Assembly (NCBI GenBank): GCA_003427395.1
Contig: BFEA01000547.1
Location: 790,775 to 844,291 of the forward strand
Source of the DNA: Chara braunii
Taxonomy: Eukaryota; Streptophyta; Charophyceae; Charales; Characeae
DNA length: 53,517 nt
Direction of reading: 5' to 3'
The notes under the pieces are model-generated. The model made no database searches, was not told the origin of the DNA, and was given only the letters and a program-made list of their open reading frames with translations. Within the stretch, counting starts at the first letter, position 1. Every line of letters begins with the position of its first letter. The position numbers and the translations under genes are program-made. Shown piece by piece: positions 33,928 through 47,559 of this stretch.

Positions 33928-34953
33928 CGATGCGCTTTCTGTGTTTCGGTACCGAAAACTCACTTCGGGATTTCGGTGTTTTACTTAGTTTATTTTCTAC
34001 ATATAAGACATTACATCCTAATACGCTTAGTTTATTTTCTACATATAAGACATTACATCCTAATAATCTTTCGATTATTCAGTACCGCTTTCGGGGTTTC
34101 GGTACAGAAAACGCACTTCGAGATTTCAGTGTTTTACTTAGTTTATTTGTTACATATGGAACATTATATCTCAATGCGCTTTCGGTGTTTCGATACCGAA
34201 AATGCACTTCGGGATTTCGGTGTTTTACTTAAATTTTTTTCTACATATGAAACATTATATCCCGATGCGCTTTCAGTGTTTCGGTACCGAAAACACACTT
34301 CAAGATTTCAATGTTTTACTTAGTTTATTTTCTACATACGGAACATTATATCCCGATGCGTTTTCGGTGTTCCGGTACCGAAAACGCACTTCAGGACTTC
34401 GGTGTTTTACTTAGTTTATTTTTTTACATATGGAACATTATATCTCGATGTGCTTTCGGTGTTTCAGTACCGAAAACGCACTTCGGGATTTTGGTGTTTT
34501 ACTTAGTGTATTTCTACATATGGAACATTATCTCCTGATGCGCTTTCGGTGTTTCTGTACCGAAAGCACACTTCGGTATTTCAGTGTTTAATTTAGTTTA
34601 TTTTCTACATATGGAACATTATATCCCGATGCGTTTTTGATTTTTCAGTACTGAAAACACACTTCAGGATTTCGGTGGTTTACTTAGTTTATTTTCTACA
34701 TATGGAACATTATATCCCGACGCGCTTTCGGTATTTCGGTACCGAAAACCACTTCGGGATTTCGGTGTTTTATTCAGTTTATTTTCTACATCTTGATCAT
34801 TATATCCTGATGCTCTTTCGGTGTTTCAGTACCGAAAACGCACTTCGGGATTTCGGTGTTTTACTTGGTTTATTTTATACATCTGGAACATTATATCCTG
34901 ATGCACTTTCAGTGTTTCGGTACCGAAAACACACTTCGGGACTTCGAGATTTC
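33927..34953 (+). repeat. 91-bp satellite, plus-oriented array 1 (family S91)
   Basis: About eleven units read TCCCGATGCGCTTTCGG, TTTCGGTACCGAAA, CACTTCGGGATTTCGG, TTTTACTTAGTTTATTTTC and TACATATGGAACATTATA. Units near 34,261 and 34,352 are exactly 91 bp apart. Because 91 leaves a remainder of one when divided by three and the unit lacks stops, frames run through three units in changing register; they are not genes. Confidence 0.95.
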
Positions 34954-35766
34954 GGGGAGAAGAAGAAGAGGAACAAGGCAAAGAAGAAAGAGAAGAAAGA
35001 AGGAGAAAGAAAAGAAGAAAATGAAGAAGGAGGAGAAGAAGAAGAAGAAGAAGAAGAAGAAGAAGAAGAAGAAGAAGAAGAAGGGGTAGTAGTAGTAGGA
35101 GAAGAGAGGGAAGGAAAAAGAGGAAAGTACCCTGGCTTTGCGAACAGCGATGGCGACGTGAGGTTGGACTCATCATCTGCTCGACATTATGGGGAACACG
35201 TGCGTGGCGTACGGGGGTTAGAGGAGATGGACGCAATTATCGTTGTGACCAGTCGAGGGAGAACGAGGAGAAAGTAGAGACACCGAGCGGTAGGAAAGAA
35301 AAGAGATGGCTGCCGAGGAGAAAAGGGGAGCGTCGTAGGTGGGAATAAGGAGTGTAGGAGTGCATGCACGGAGGATGGAAGAAAAGGGTGTGCGATAAGG
35401 AAAGGAGAAGGAGAAGGAGAGTAGTAGAAGAAGAAGAGGAAGAAGAACAAGAAGAAAAGAGATGCAGAAAACGGGGGAAGAAGAATACTTAACTAAGCAT
35501 GCGGTCAGACGACGGAGACGATGACAACAACGACGACTATAACTACGACAATGGACCCTAGAAAATTTGGCGAATGGAGCACCGAGGTTTGTTAGCGAAA
35601 GGTTACCGAATTCAGTAAAATAAATTGGCGAAAGATGTTTCAAGGTATGCCGAAGAAAAGTATAGCCTTATACCTTCTGTCTTTGTAAACACCGAAGTGT
35701 AGTTGTGGTATTATAGTTAGCCGATTTGAAACATTATACCCATGATTTGTCTTCCAAGTTAGATCC
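34954..35766 (+). repeat. Satellite spacer 2 (purine-rich, ~810 bp)
   Basis: Second copy of the spacer, with an expanded GAA run (about 35,030-35,080). It keeps the same order of landmarks, including ACGACGACTATAACTACGAC and the tail GTTTGTTAGCGAAAGGTTAC. The minus-strand donor word is mutated (CTTAACT). Confidence 0.9.
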
Positions 35767-36780
35767 CGATGCGCTTTCGGTGTTTCGGTACCGAAAACGC
35801 ACTTCGGAATTTCAGTGTTTTACTTACTTTATTTTCTACATATAAGACATTACGTCCTAGTACGCTTTCGGTGTTTCAGTACCACTTTCGACGTTTCTGT
35901 ACCGAAAACACACTTCGGGATATCAGTGTTTTACTTCGTTTATTTGTTACATATGGAACAATGTATCCCAATGCGCTTTCGGTGTTTCGGTACCGAAAAT
36001 GCACTTCGGGATTTCGGCGTTTTGCTTAGTTTATTTTCTACATATAAGACATTATACCCCAGTGCGCTTTCGGTGTTTCGATACCGAAAAGGCACTTCGT
36101 GATTTTGGTGTTTTACTTGGTTTATTTTCTACATATACAACATTATATCCCGGTGCGCTTTCGGTGTTTCGGTAAAGAAAACGCACTTCTGGATCTCGGT
36201 GTTTTATTTAGTTTTTTTTTCTACATATGGAAGATTATATCCCGATGCGCTTTCGGTGTTTCGGTACCGAAAACGCACTTCGGGATATCAGTGTTTTACT
36301 TAGTTTATTTTCTACTTATAGAACATTATATCCCGATGCGTTTTCGGTGTTTGGATACCGAAAACGCACTTCGGGATTTCGATGTTTTACTTAATTTATT
36401 TTCTGCATCTGGAACATTATATCCCGATGCACTTTCGGTATTTCGGTACTGAAATCGCACTTCGGGATTTCGGTGTTTCGGTACCGCAAACGCATTTCGG
36501 GATTTTGGTGCTTAACTTTGTTTATTTTCTACATATGGAACATTATATCGCGATGAACTTTCGCTGTTTCAGTACCAAAAACGCACTTCGGGATTTCGGT
36601 GTTTTACTTATTTTCTACATATGGAACATTACATCCCGATACGTTTTCGGTGTTTCGGTACCGAAAACGCATTTCGGGATTTCGGTGTTTTACTTAGTTT
36701 ATTTTCTACATATGGAATAGTATATCGTGATGCGCTTTCGGTGTTTCGGTACCGAAAACACACTTCGGGACTTCGGGATT
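35766..36780 (+). repeat. 91-bp satellite, plus-oriented array 2 (family S91)
   Basis: About eleven units as in array 1. One shortened junction lies near 36,425-36,480, where two monomer cores directly abut. Confidence 0.95.
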
Positions 36781-37327
36781 ACGGGAAGATGAAGAAAAGG
36801 AAAAAAACGAAGAAGAAGGAGAAGAAAAAATGAGAAAAAGAAGAAGAAGATGAAGAAGGAGGAAAAGAAAAGAAGAAGAAGAAGGGGAAGTAGTAGTAGG
36901 AGAAGAGAGGGAAGGAGAAAGAGCAATGTACCTGGCTTTGCGAATGACATCTGCCCGACATTATGGGGAACACGCGCGTGGCCTACCCGGGTTAGGGGAG
37001 ACGGACGCAGTTATCGACGTGACTTGTCGAGGCAGAACGAGGAGAAAGTAGGGAGACCGAGCTGTAGGAAAGAAAAGAGATGGCTGCCAAGGAGAAAAGG
37101 GGAGCGCCGTGAGTAGGAGTAGGGAGTGTGGGAGTGCATGCGCAGAGGATGGAAGAAAAGGGCGTGCGATAAGGAAAAGAGAAAGAGAAGGCGAGTAGTA
37201 GAAGAAGAAGAGGAAGAAGAAGATGAAGGAAGGAGACGGAGAGAATGGGGGAAGAAAAATACTTACGTGAGCATGCGGTCAGACGACAGTGACGACGACA
37301 ACGACGGTGACGATGACTACGACAACG
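36781..37327 (+). repeat. Satellite spacer 3 (purine-rich, ~550 bp, 3' part missing)
   Basis: Third copy of the spacer. It runs to GACTACGACAACGG and then passes straight into the 91-bp array, lacking the ~200-bp tail that copies 1 and 2 have after the same point. It also lacks about 30 bp around the GCGAACGAC(A)ATGGCGACGTG part. Confidence 0.9.
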
Positions 37328-38560
37328 GTACATTATATCCCGATGCGCTTTCGGTGTTTCGGTATCGAAAACACACTTCGGGATTTCGGTGTTTTACTTG
37401 GTTTATTTTCTACATATGGAACATTATATCCCGATGCACTTTCGGTGTTTCCGTACCGAAAACACACTTCGTGATTCCGGTATTTAACTTAGTTAATTTT
37501 CTACATATTGAACATTATATCCTGATGCGCGTTCGGTGTTTCGGTACTGAAAACACACTTAAGGATTTTAGTGTTGTACTTAGTTTATTTTCTACAAATG
37601 AAACATTATATGCCGATACGCTTTCGGTGTTTCGGTACTGAAAACACACTTCAAGATTNAAACACACTTCAAGATTTTAGTGTTGTACTTAGTTTATTTT
37701 CTACAAATGAAACATTATATGCCGATACGCTTTCGGTGTTTCGGTACTGAAAACTACTTCGGGATTTCAGTGCTTTACTTAGTTTATTTTCTACATCTTG
37801 ATCATTATATCTCTATGCGCTTTCGGTGTTTCGGTACCGAAAACGCACTTCGGGATTTCGATGTTTTACTTAGTTTATTTTCTACATATAGAACATTATA
37901 TCCCGATGCGCTTTCGGTGTTTCGGTACCGAAACACACTTCGGGATTTCGTAGTTTATTTTCTACATATAGAACATTATATCCCGATGCGCTTTCGGTGT
38001 TTCGGTATCGAAACACACTTCGGGATTTCGGTGTTTTACTTAGTTTATTTTCTACATATGAAATAATATATCCAGATGCGCTTTCGGTGTTTCGTTACCG
38101 AAAACGCACTTCGGGATTTCGGTGTTTTACTCTGTTTATTTTCTACATATAGAACATTATATCTCGATGCACTTTTGGTGTTTCGGTACCGAAAACGCAC
38201 TTCGGGATTTCGGTGTTTCACTCTGTTTATTTTTTACATATGGGACATTATGTCCGGATGCGCTTTCGGTGTTTCGGCACCGAAAACGCACTTCGGGATT
38301 TCGGTGTTTAACTTACTTTATTTTGTACATATGAAACATTATATCCTGATACGCTTTCGGTGTTTCGGTACCGGAAACGCACTTCGAGATTATGAAACTT
38401 TATATCCCGATGCGATTTCGGTGTTTCGGTACCGAAAACGCACTTCGGGATTTCGGTGTTTTACTTAGTTTATTTTCTACATATGGAACAGTATATCCTG
38501 ATGCACTTTTCGGCGTTTCTATACTGAAAATGCACTTCGGGATTTCGGTGTTTTACTTAA
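37328..38560 (+). repeat. 91-bp satellite, plus-oriented array 3 (family S91)
   Basis: About thirteen units, some internally deleted (near 37,930-37,960 and 38,388). No fourth spacer follows; the array ends at TTTTACTTAAGGCCTCGC. It contains the single-N join at 37,659. Confidence 0.95.
37659..37659. other. Single N: probable unmerged contig join
   Basis: The last 17 bases before the N (AACACACTTCAAGATT with one A before) equal the first 17 after it. The monomers on either side share private variants (TAGTGTTGTACTTAG, CTACAAATGAAAC, ATGCCGATACG). The monomer is therefore probably represented twice. Confidence 0.85.
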
Positions 38561-38930
38561 GGCCTCGCTACAGTACAGTCCAATGTCTAAATTCATCAAT
38601 TAATCCTCGCTTCACTTACTGTTCACTATCCGTGTGCGAGATGGCTTGGGCAGTGGTCGAAGACCCCATGGAGAATCTTATGTCCATGAATGAACAAGTC
38701 CCGGCCTGCAAAATTTGTTTCATGGATGGTTTTTCAAGGAACTCATTGCATGGTGCTAAATTTGCACAATGTAGCAGGAAAGGAGTGTCTGGCGCCTCTG
38801 ATGTTTTGAAATTATTGTGGTCTTTTTTTCATTTCGTTTTTTTTTTGCAAACCGATTATATCATTGCATTCGAGTGTCAGGCTACGTTGCTAGGCGGGCC
38901 GCACGGTTCACCTTTTTATTCCAGGCGGAA
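38561..38930. other. Low-copy sequence, no gene recognised
   Basis: Ordinary sequence after the satellite. A 228-codon plus-strand frame (38,392-39,078) starts in the satellite and crosses this stretch into simple repeat; it shows no motif I know. Confidence 0.4.
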
Positions 38931-39560
38931 GGACCCTGCCTGGCTGCCTGTGACCTGTGTGTTTCATGGCCTGCTATGTGGTTGGTACCCTACGTTGTTG
39001 GTATGCCCGCCTGGACTCCTGCTTACCTGCATGCCCGTCTGCCCGCGCATTGTTTTGTCTGCCAAACGTCCGCACTGACTCTGTGTTTACCTGCATGGTT
39101 GTCTGCGTGTGTACTTAAAAAAAAAAAAAAAGTAGCCCTTACCCTGTGTCCTTGGCTTGTGCAAATCCCCCACGTGCATGGGCCGTTATTTGTGTGCCCA
39201 ACCTGCCCTGGGCCTGTGTCTCACCCCTGCCCGGAGCCTGTGCCCCCGACCTAACCCGGGTCTGTGTCACCGACCTGCCCCAAACCTGTCTGCTTGACCT
39301 AAGAATGACCGTGGCATGGGTGCAGGGCAGGATTCGCATTAGCACCTGGGCCTTGATGCCCGTGTCCCCGACTTCACCCTCGAGTTATGTCCAAGGCCTC
39401 TTTCTTCGTCTTGACTGCATGGTTGTCCTAACCCGTGTCCGCAACCTATCTTGGACTTGTGGTCCCGACCTGTGCATTGCGTTGGGCCTGCCTACCTGCG
39501 TCCCTGCATGCCTACCTGTGTCTCTGCGCGCATGCAGGTGTCCCTGCGTGCCTGTCTGCC
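38931..39560 (+). repeat. Degenerate CCTG/CTGCC-type simple repeat
   Basis: Irregular CTGCCTGCC, TGCATGCC and CCTGTGTC words, in the opposite sense to the CAGG repeats at 7.2-8.2 kb. Cysteine- and proline-rich frames here are not genes. Confidence 0.75.
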
Positions 39561-40208
39561 TATGCCCGATTATTAGAGGGACTTTAATTTTTTTTTTTCA
39601 TGAAAATTTGTGTTTCAATTTTAAAATTCAGAAGGAATAAATAATTTGACAATTTTTTTTTTTTTTAATTGTTACAAATTGATAGATTAACAAATTAAAA
39701 AAGCAAACTCATTTGGTAAGACTGAAATTGTGCATGTCATTGCACTTCTGATGTGGATGATCTTATGTCAATGCTCATGACATAATCTGGTCAATTCAAA
39801 TGCTGCTTGCTGACAGTGATTGTGGGTTCTGATGGACCTATTTCTGTTTTGGTCAACAGGGTCTCTGTTGCTAGTGTTTGTTATGCACCACCTGATGCCA
39901 GTGTGAACCCTTCCCGACAATCTTTTCAAACCTCTTCCGGTAAAATGATCGTTACTTCATTCCAATTATAGACATACATGCAACAATGAGAGAGATCAGG
40001 CAAAACTCCATAAACTTTAAATTAGCAACAAAAGAGTAACATTTATAGTCCAAGCGGCGAGCACATGGCATAAGTCCATAGCACAGCCTCTGCTCCCGGT
40101 CCGTTTGTTATTTTTTTTTTAATTCTTTACTTGATTGTAAATTTAATCTTTTAATTATTGAATAAAAACTCAAAAAAATCGAGCAAAGTTGGGTGAGCTT
40201 GCAGTGTT
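39561..40208. other. AT-rich low-copy sequence
   Basis: T-runs near 39,589-39,600, 39,652-39,668 and 40,110-40,121. No gene, RNA or mobile element recognised. Confidence 0.5.
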
Positions 40209-40209
40209 C

Positions 40210-40379
40210 ATGTGTGTGTATGTGTTTGTGCATGCGTGTTGTGTCTGTGTGTGTGNNNNNNNNNNNNNNNNNNNNNNNNNNNNNNNNNNNNNNNNNNNNN
40301 NNNNNNNNNNNNNNNNNNNNNNNNNNNNNNNNNNNNNNNNNNNNNNNNNNNNNNNNNNNNNNNNNNNNNNNNNNNNNNN

Positions 40380-40460
<81 letters not shown>
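40210..40460 (+). repeat. (GT)n - gap - (GA)n microsatellite
   Basis: A GT-rich run leads into 124 N (40,256-40,379), followed by about 80 bp of GA. The flanks indicate the same GT-to-GA compound microsatellite as at 5,031 and 44,099, with its centre unassembled. Open frames drawn across the N run are meaningless. Confidence 0.95.
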
Positions 40461-40464
<4 letters not shown>

Positions 40465-41450
40465 AAGATAAATCATAAAACTCTTAACTCTAAGCCAAAA
40501 ACAAATTGAAAAAAATAAAATTAGTACTGTAAAAATTCAGAACAAAAAATTAACTCGAGAAGTTTCGAGTTAGAAAATTCATGGTATGGCATTGTTGCCC
40601 TTGACTTAGGTTATTAACAAACAAAGTATATGTTGCAAGGACAATGATTGAGGCAACATCCAGAAATCCAAATTGCAATCACAAAAAAATAGCCAAAAGC
40701 CTCAAAATGAACCAGTGAGAAGAATTTTACTTGAAATCACCAGAGTACAAGAATGAACAATTTTGGCAATGTAGCCCTTCGCCATTACCCTAAAAAAGTC
40801 ACAGTTCCAGCGGGTGTTCAACACTCCGTCCCTCGTAGATCATCTACAACTAGCTTATCTATGTTGTCATCAGTCAGTGAGATAAGCTATGGAATCGAAG
40901 TAGATGAAGAATGACGCCCATAGCAAACCTTCAGTATATATCCTGTGGACCCCCCCCCTCTCTCACTCTCTCATCGCTCCTCTTCCCCTATATGTATACG
41001 ATCAGTGAGATAAGCTATGGAGTCGTCAACCACAGAGCCTCACACCCCATTCTCTGTACCAAACCCATTTAGTAGCGCTAATCTAAAAATAGTCTCACAG
41101 AGGTCAGCGCCAACCAGTAGGATGCAGAACAACACCAACGATGAAATCCTAGTGTCAAAGTAGGGACTTTGAAAATGAAAGTTGCAGCTATTGCTGCAAC
41201 GCCAATGAAAATGCAGCGACAAAATTTTTTTAATAAAAACTTTTCTGTTTGAAAATTTTTCTAATACTTTTTTTTATCCTTTTTTTTTTTTGAAATAAAA
41301 AATTTCTCCCCTTTTTAACTTTGAAGATTTTTTATTTATTAAAAGCAAAACCCCTTGCTTGATAATAAATTCATCATTAAGTAGGTTTTCAAACGGTCCA
41401 GGGCAGACCTCCGATCTTTGGGAAACTGGTAACGTAGGTTTTCGGTAACA
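40461..41450. other. Low-copy region without recognisable genes
   Basis: Contains a near-exact direct repeat, TCAGTGAGATAAGCTATGGA, near 40,873 and 41,001, and A/T runs near 41,225-41,330. No coding sequence supported. Confidence 0.5.
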
Positions 41451-43800
41451 AAGTAACAACTGTGATAGAAAATTGCTTAAGTAAAACACAGAAATCCCAA
41501 AGTGTGTTTTCGCTATGGAAATACTGAAATCACATCGGGATATAATAATATAGGTGTAGAAAATAGACCAAGTAAAACATCGAAATCCCGAAATCCGTTT
41601 TCGGTACCGAAACACCGGAAGCGCCTCGGGATATAATATTCAAGATGTAGAAAATAAAACAAGTACAACTCTGAAGTCCCGAAGTGCGTTTTCTGTACCG
41701 AAACACCGAAAACACATCGAGATATAATATTCGAGATGAAGAAAAAAGGCTAAGTAAAACACCGAAGTCCCGAAGTTTGTTTTCAGTACCGAAGCACCGA
41801 AAGTGCGTCGCAATATAATGTTTAATTTGTAGAAAATAAACTAAGTAAAACACCGAGATCCTGAACTGTGTTTTCAGTACCGAAACACCAAAAACGCATC
41901 GGGATACAATGTTCAAATTAGAGAAAAGAAACTAAGTAAAACATCAAAATCCGGAAGTGTGTTTTCGGTACCGAAGAACCGAAAACGCACTCGGATATAA
42001 TGTTTAAGGTCAAAAAACGACTAAGTAAAACATCGAAATTCCGAAGTGTATTTTCTCGACCGAAACACCGAAAGCGCATCGGGATATAATGTTGAAGATA
42101 AAGAAAAGAGACTTAGTAAAACACCGAAATCCCGAAGTGTATTTTCGGTACTAAAACACCGAAATCCCGAAGTGCGTTTTCGGTACCGAAGCACCGAAAG
42201 TGCATCCGCATACAATGTTCCATATATAGAAAATAAACAAAGTAAAACACTGAAATCCGGAGGTGCGTTTTCAATTCCGAAACACGGAAAACGCATCAGG
42301 ATATAATGTTGAACATGTAGAAAAAAAACTAAGTAAAACACCAAAATCCCGTAGTGTGTTTTCGGTAGCCCAGCCTCGAAAGCGCATCGGGATATAATGA
42401 TCAAGATGTAGAAAATAAACTAAGCCAAACAACGAAAGCGCATCGGGATATAATCATCAAGATGTAGAAAATAAACTAAGTAAAACACCGAAATCCCGAA
42501 GTCCGTTTTCCGTACCAAAGCACCGAAAGCGCATCGTGATATATTGTTCAAGATGTAGAAATTAGACTAAGTAAAACACCGAAATCCCGAAGTGCGTTTT
42601 CAGTACCGAAGCACCGATAGCGCATCGGGATATAATGATCAAGATGTAGAAAAAAAACTAAGTAAAACACTGAAATCCCGAAGTGCGTTTCGGTACCGAA
42701 GCACAAAAAATGCATCGGGATATTATTGTTCAAGATGTAGAAAAGAGACCAAGTAAAACATCGAAATCCCCAAGTGAGTTTTCGGTACCGAGGCACCGAA
42801 AGGGCATCGAGATATAATGATCAAGATGTAGAAAAAAAACTATAATCAAGATGTAGAAAATAAACTAAGTAAAACACCAAAATCCGGAAGTGCGTTTTCG
42901 GTACCGAAGCACCGAAAGCGTATCGGGATATATTGTTCAAGATGTAAAAAAGAGACTAAGTGAAACACGGAAATCCCGAAGTGCATTTTAGGTACCGAAA
43001 CACTGAAAGCGCATCAGGATATATTATTTAAGATATAGAAAATAGACTAAGTAAAACACCAAAATCCCGAAGACTGTTTTCGGTACCGAAGCACCGAAGG
43101 CGCATCGGGATATATTGTTTAAGATGTATAAAGTAAACTAAGTAAAACACTCAAATCCCGAAGTGCGTTTTCGGTACCGAAGCACCGAAAGCGCATCGGG
43201 ATATATTGTTCAAGATGTAGAAAAAAGACAAAGAAAGACACCGAAATCCCGAAGTGCGTTTTCGGTATCGAAGCACCGAAAGCGCATCGGGATATAATGT
43301 TCAAGATGTAGAAAAGAGACTAAGTAAAACACTAAAATCCCGATGTGCGTTTTTAGTAGCAAAACTCCGAAAGCGCATCAGGATATAATGATCAAGATGT
43401 GGAAAATAAACTAAGTAAAACACCGAAATCCCGAAGTGTGTTTTCGGTACCGAAGTACCGAAAGCGCATCGGAATATAATATTCAACATGTAGGAAAGAT
43501 ACCAAGTAAAACACCAAAATTCCGAAGTGCGTTTTCAGTACCGAAGCACCGAAAACGCATCTAGATATAATGTTCAACATGTAGAAAAAAGAAAGTAAAA
43601 CACCGAAATCCCGAAGTATATTTTCGGTAGCGAAGCACCGAAAGCGCATCGGGATATAATGATCAAAATGTATAAAATAAACTAAGTAAAACACAGAAAT
43701 CCTGAAGTGCGTTTTCGGTACCGAAACACCGAAAGCGTCTCGGGGTGTAAAGTTCAACATGTAGAAAATAGACTTAGTAAAACACTGAAGTGTAAAACCA
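41450..43800 (-). repeat. 91-bp satellite, minus-oriented array (family S91)
   Basis: About 25 units read AAGTAAAACACCGAAATCCC, GAAGTGCGTTTTCGGTACCG, AAGCACCGAAAGCGCATCGG and GATATAATGTTCAAGATGTA, the reverse complement of the S91 arrays. Spacing is exactly 91 bp between 43,101, 43,192 and 43,283. The units form a distinct subfamily: the minus strand reads GGTGCTTCGGTACCGAAAAC where the plus arrays have GGTGTTTCGGTACCGAAAAC. No purine-rich spacer interrupts this array. Short or fused units occur near 42,420 and 42,830. Confidence 0.95.
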
Positions 43801-43879
43801 TGAAAGTGATGACTTTAGTGTCGGTGCACCATATATAATAGTCATTTCGCTATACATTCGCTCTCATTAACCATTTCTG

Positions 43880-45262
<1,383 letters not shown>

Positions 45263-45840
45263 GTGAAATCGGACTTGCTTTCATTCATACTTCTCATGCA
45301 TGCAAACATGTGCGCAACAAACCGGCGAGAATCACCCACTCAAACTCAAAGATATGGTAACCGAGAAACACAGTTTAAATTTAAGTTCACTTCAATGACT
45401 ATGGCGACTTAGCGCCCACACAACTCTCTCTTTTCGCATACACAGGATCACCCTGGATATCCCACACTCATACACACTATTCTTACACTCTCACACACAC
45501 ACTACTACTAACACAAACTATGACACTCTATCCCTGTCACGGCCCACTTCGTCTCCGGGCTCACTGCAGACCACCTCGCACAAGTCGCTCAGGCAGCGCT
45601 TCCGCATGGCTTTCGCAGGAAATGAATGAATGACTGGTCGCTGCCCCTTGATTTATGCTTCTGTAGCTCGTTGGTCTGACCCTTTCCCATGCCCATGGTG
45701 CACACAGTCCCATACGGTACTTGCTTGACTGGACCTGGACTGACTGGGACTGTACCGCTGACTGCATGGGGATGTACCGTTGACCTAGTGCAGTCGCATT
45801 GCAGAAACGTACAATACACTATGACAGACACAGAAGCACA
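45263..45840. other. Low-copy sequence
   Basis: Ordinary sequence with short CA-rich patches (45,470-45,520). No gene recognised. Confidence 0.45.
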
Positions 45841-46950
45841 CAGGAAGACTGTGCACTGTGACACACACACACATGCATCGTGACACACAGGCACAATAAC
45901 GTACACAGTCACACACAAGGTCATACTGTGACACACACAAAGACAACTAAACGCACATTGCACACTAATGGATACACAGTCACATGGTGCACAACGACAC
46001 ACAGGTACAGTGTGACACACACACAGAATACCGTGACAATCACACAGTCACACGCGCAGGTGCACAGTAACACACACATACACTGTGACACAAATACACA
46101 GTCACACTGAGAAACACACAGTGATACACAGGCATAGAGTAACATACACACAGTGCACAATGGCACACTGACACGGTGCACAGAGACATACACACTGTGA
46201 CAGATACACAGTGCCCAGTGTCACACAAATGCACGATGACACATACCGTTACACTACGACACAAACAAACACTGTGACACATACATAAGTGACACGGTGA
46301 CAAACGGTGAAAGCACGTACTCTCACAGTGTTGCACACACACAAATACTTTGATACTCATACAGTCACACGCACGGGGGTCAGAATGACGCACAGATACT
46401 GTGACAGTCACAAACAGACAGTGGATTGTGACAACGCTGTGACACGCAGAAGCACACGGTGAACACACATACACAGTAAAACATATTGACATACATAGAC
46501 ACACCCAGGTACTGAGATAGTGACGGTGACACTGTGACGCACGTAGACACATTGGAGCAGACACAGTGAAACAATGGGACACACACAACAAACTGTGACA
46601 TATATAATGACGCAGACACGAGTGACACACAGCATACGGTAACACGCAGACACGGTTACACTCTGACACATGCACAGTACATAGTGAAAACACACGGTCA
46701 CACTATGACCTGCATACATACAACAAACATACTCAGATACACAGTCACACACAGTCACAGTATGTCCAACACGCATCCATAGTGAGACACGCACACGGTC
46801 ACTCCATGGCACTTACGCAAGTGACACGGACACTGTGACAGACACAGTGTCACACATTGTGACACACGTACAGACACTGTGATACATACACAAATACAGT
46901 GACACACATTCACACAATGACACACAGTCACACATTGACACTCAGACACA
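45840..46950 (+). repeat. Degenerate CACAGTGACACA-type simple repeat
   Basis: More than 1 kb of CACACA, GTGACA and AGTCACAC words in irregular order. Cysteine/valine/serine-rich minus-strand frames of up to 217 codons across it are artefacts. Confidence 0.9.
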
Positions 46951-46981
46951 GGGGTTTTTCTAAATTAGTTAACTAGCGAGA

Positions 46982-47468
46982 GCGATAAGAGGAGCGAGGT
47001 TCCTAGAAGCCTTCCTTATCGCAATAAACGGCACGGACAGTGATAAGAAAAGCAAGGCTCAGAGACGCCTACCTTAGTACCAACCAGCCGTGCGTAAGTT
47101 CAAGTGAGCGATAAGAGGAGCGAGGCTCCAAGAAGCCTGCCTTATCGCAATAAACGGCACGGATGGTGATAAGAGAAGCAAGGTTTCGAGAAACCTGCCT
47201 TATTACCAACCAACCGTGCGTCAGTGTAAGTGAGCTATAAGAGGAGCGAGGCTCTGAGAAGCATGCCTTATCGCAATAAACGGCACGGACCGTGATAAGA
47301 GAAGCAAGGCTCCGAGAAGCGTGCATTATTACCAACCAGTCATGCGTTAGTGTAAGACGGTGATAAGAGTAGCAAGGCTCTGAGAAACCTGCCTTATTGC
47401 CCGTCAACCGTGCTTCGATACGAAACAGCGATAGGAGAAGCGAGACCCCATGAGGTCCACACTATCAC
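46982..47468 (+). repeat. Array of eight hairpins of two alternating types (126-bp unit)
   Basis: Type 1 pairs GCGATAAG with CTTATCGC (46,982-47,022; 47,108-47,148; 47,234-47,274 with one mismatch; 47,428-47,468 as GCGATAG/CTATCAC). Type 2 pairs GTGATAAG with CTTATTAC or a close variant (47,040-47,080; 47,166-47,206; 47,292-47,332; 47,360-47,400). Hairpins are 41 nt and type 1 recurs every 126 bp. Many units hold an inner stem whose sequence changes: AGGCT/AGCCT at 47,108, AGGTTT/AAACCT at 47,166, GACC/GGTC at 47,428. Type 2 is also enclosed by GCACGG/CCGTGC. Loops keep AAGC.AGG words. Not coding in any evident way. Confidence 0.8.
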
Positions 47469-47559
47469 AAGCAGAAGCCCAGTGAAGCTGAGTAGATCAC
47501 GAGCGGTCTACCATACTGTTACTAATCTTCTCGATCGACAGAGAACGGTGAAAGCCTAA

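Noticed and set aside
33930-38468. Repeated peptides such as YPDALSVFRYRK and MEHYIPMRFRCFGTENALRDF across the 91-bp arrays
   Set aside because: These are the three frames of one stop-poor 91-bp unit appearing in turn. They follow from the repeat length, not from a gene family.
46040-46693. 217-codon cysteine-rich minus-strand frame
   Set aside because: It lies wholly in the degenerate CACAGTGACA repeat; composition explains both the residues and the absence of stops.
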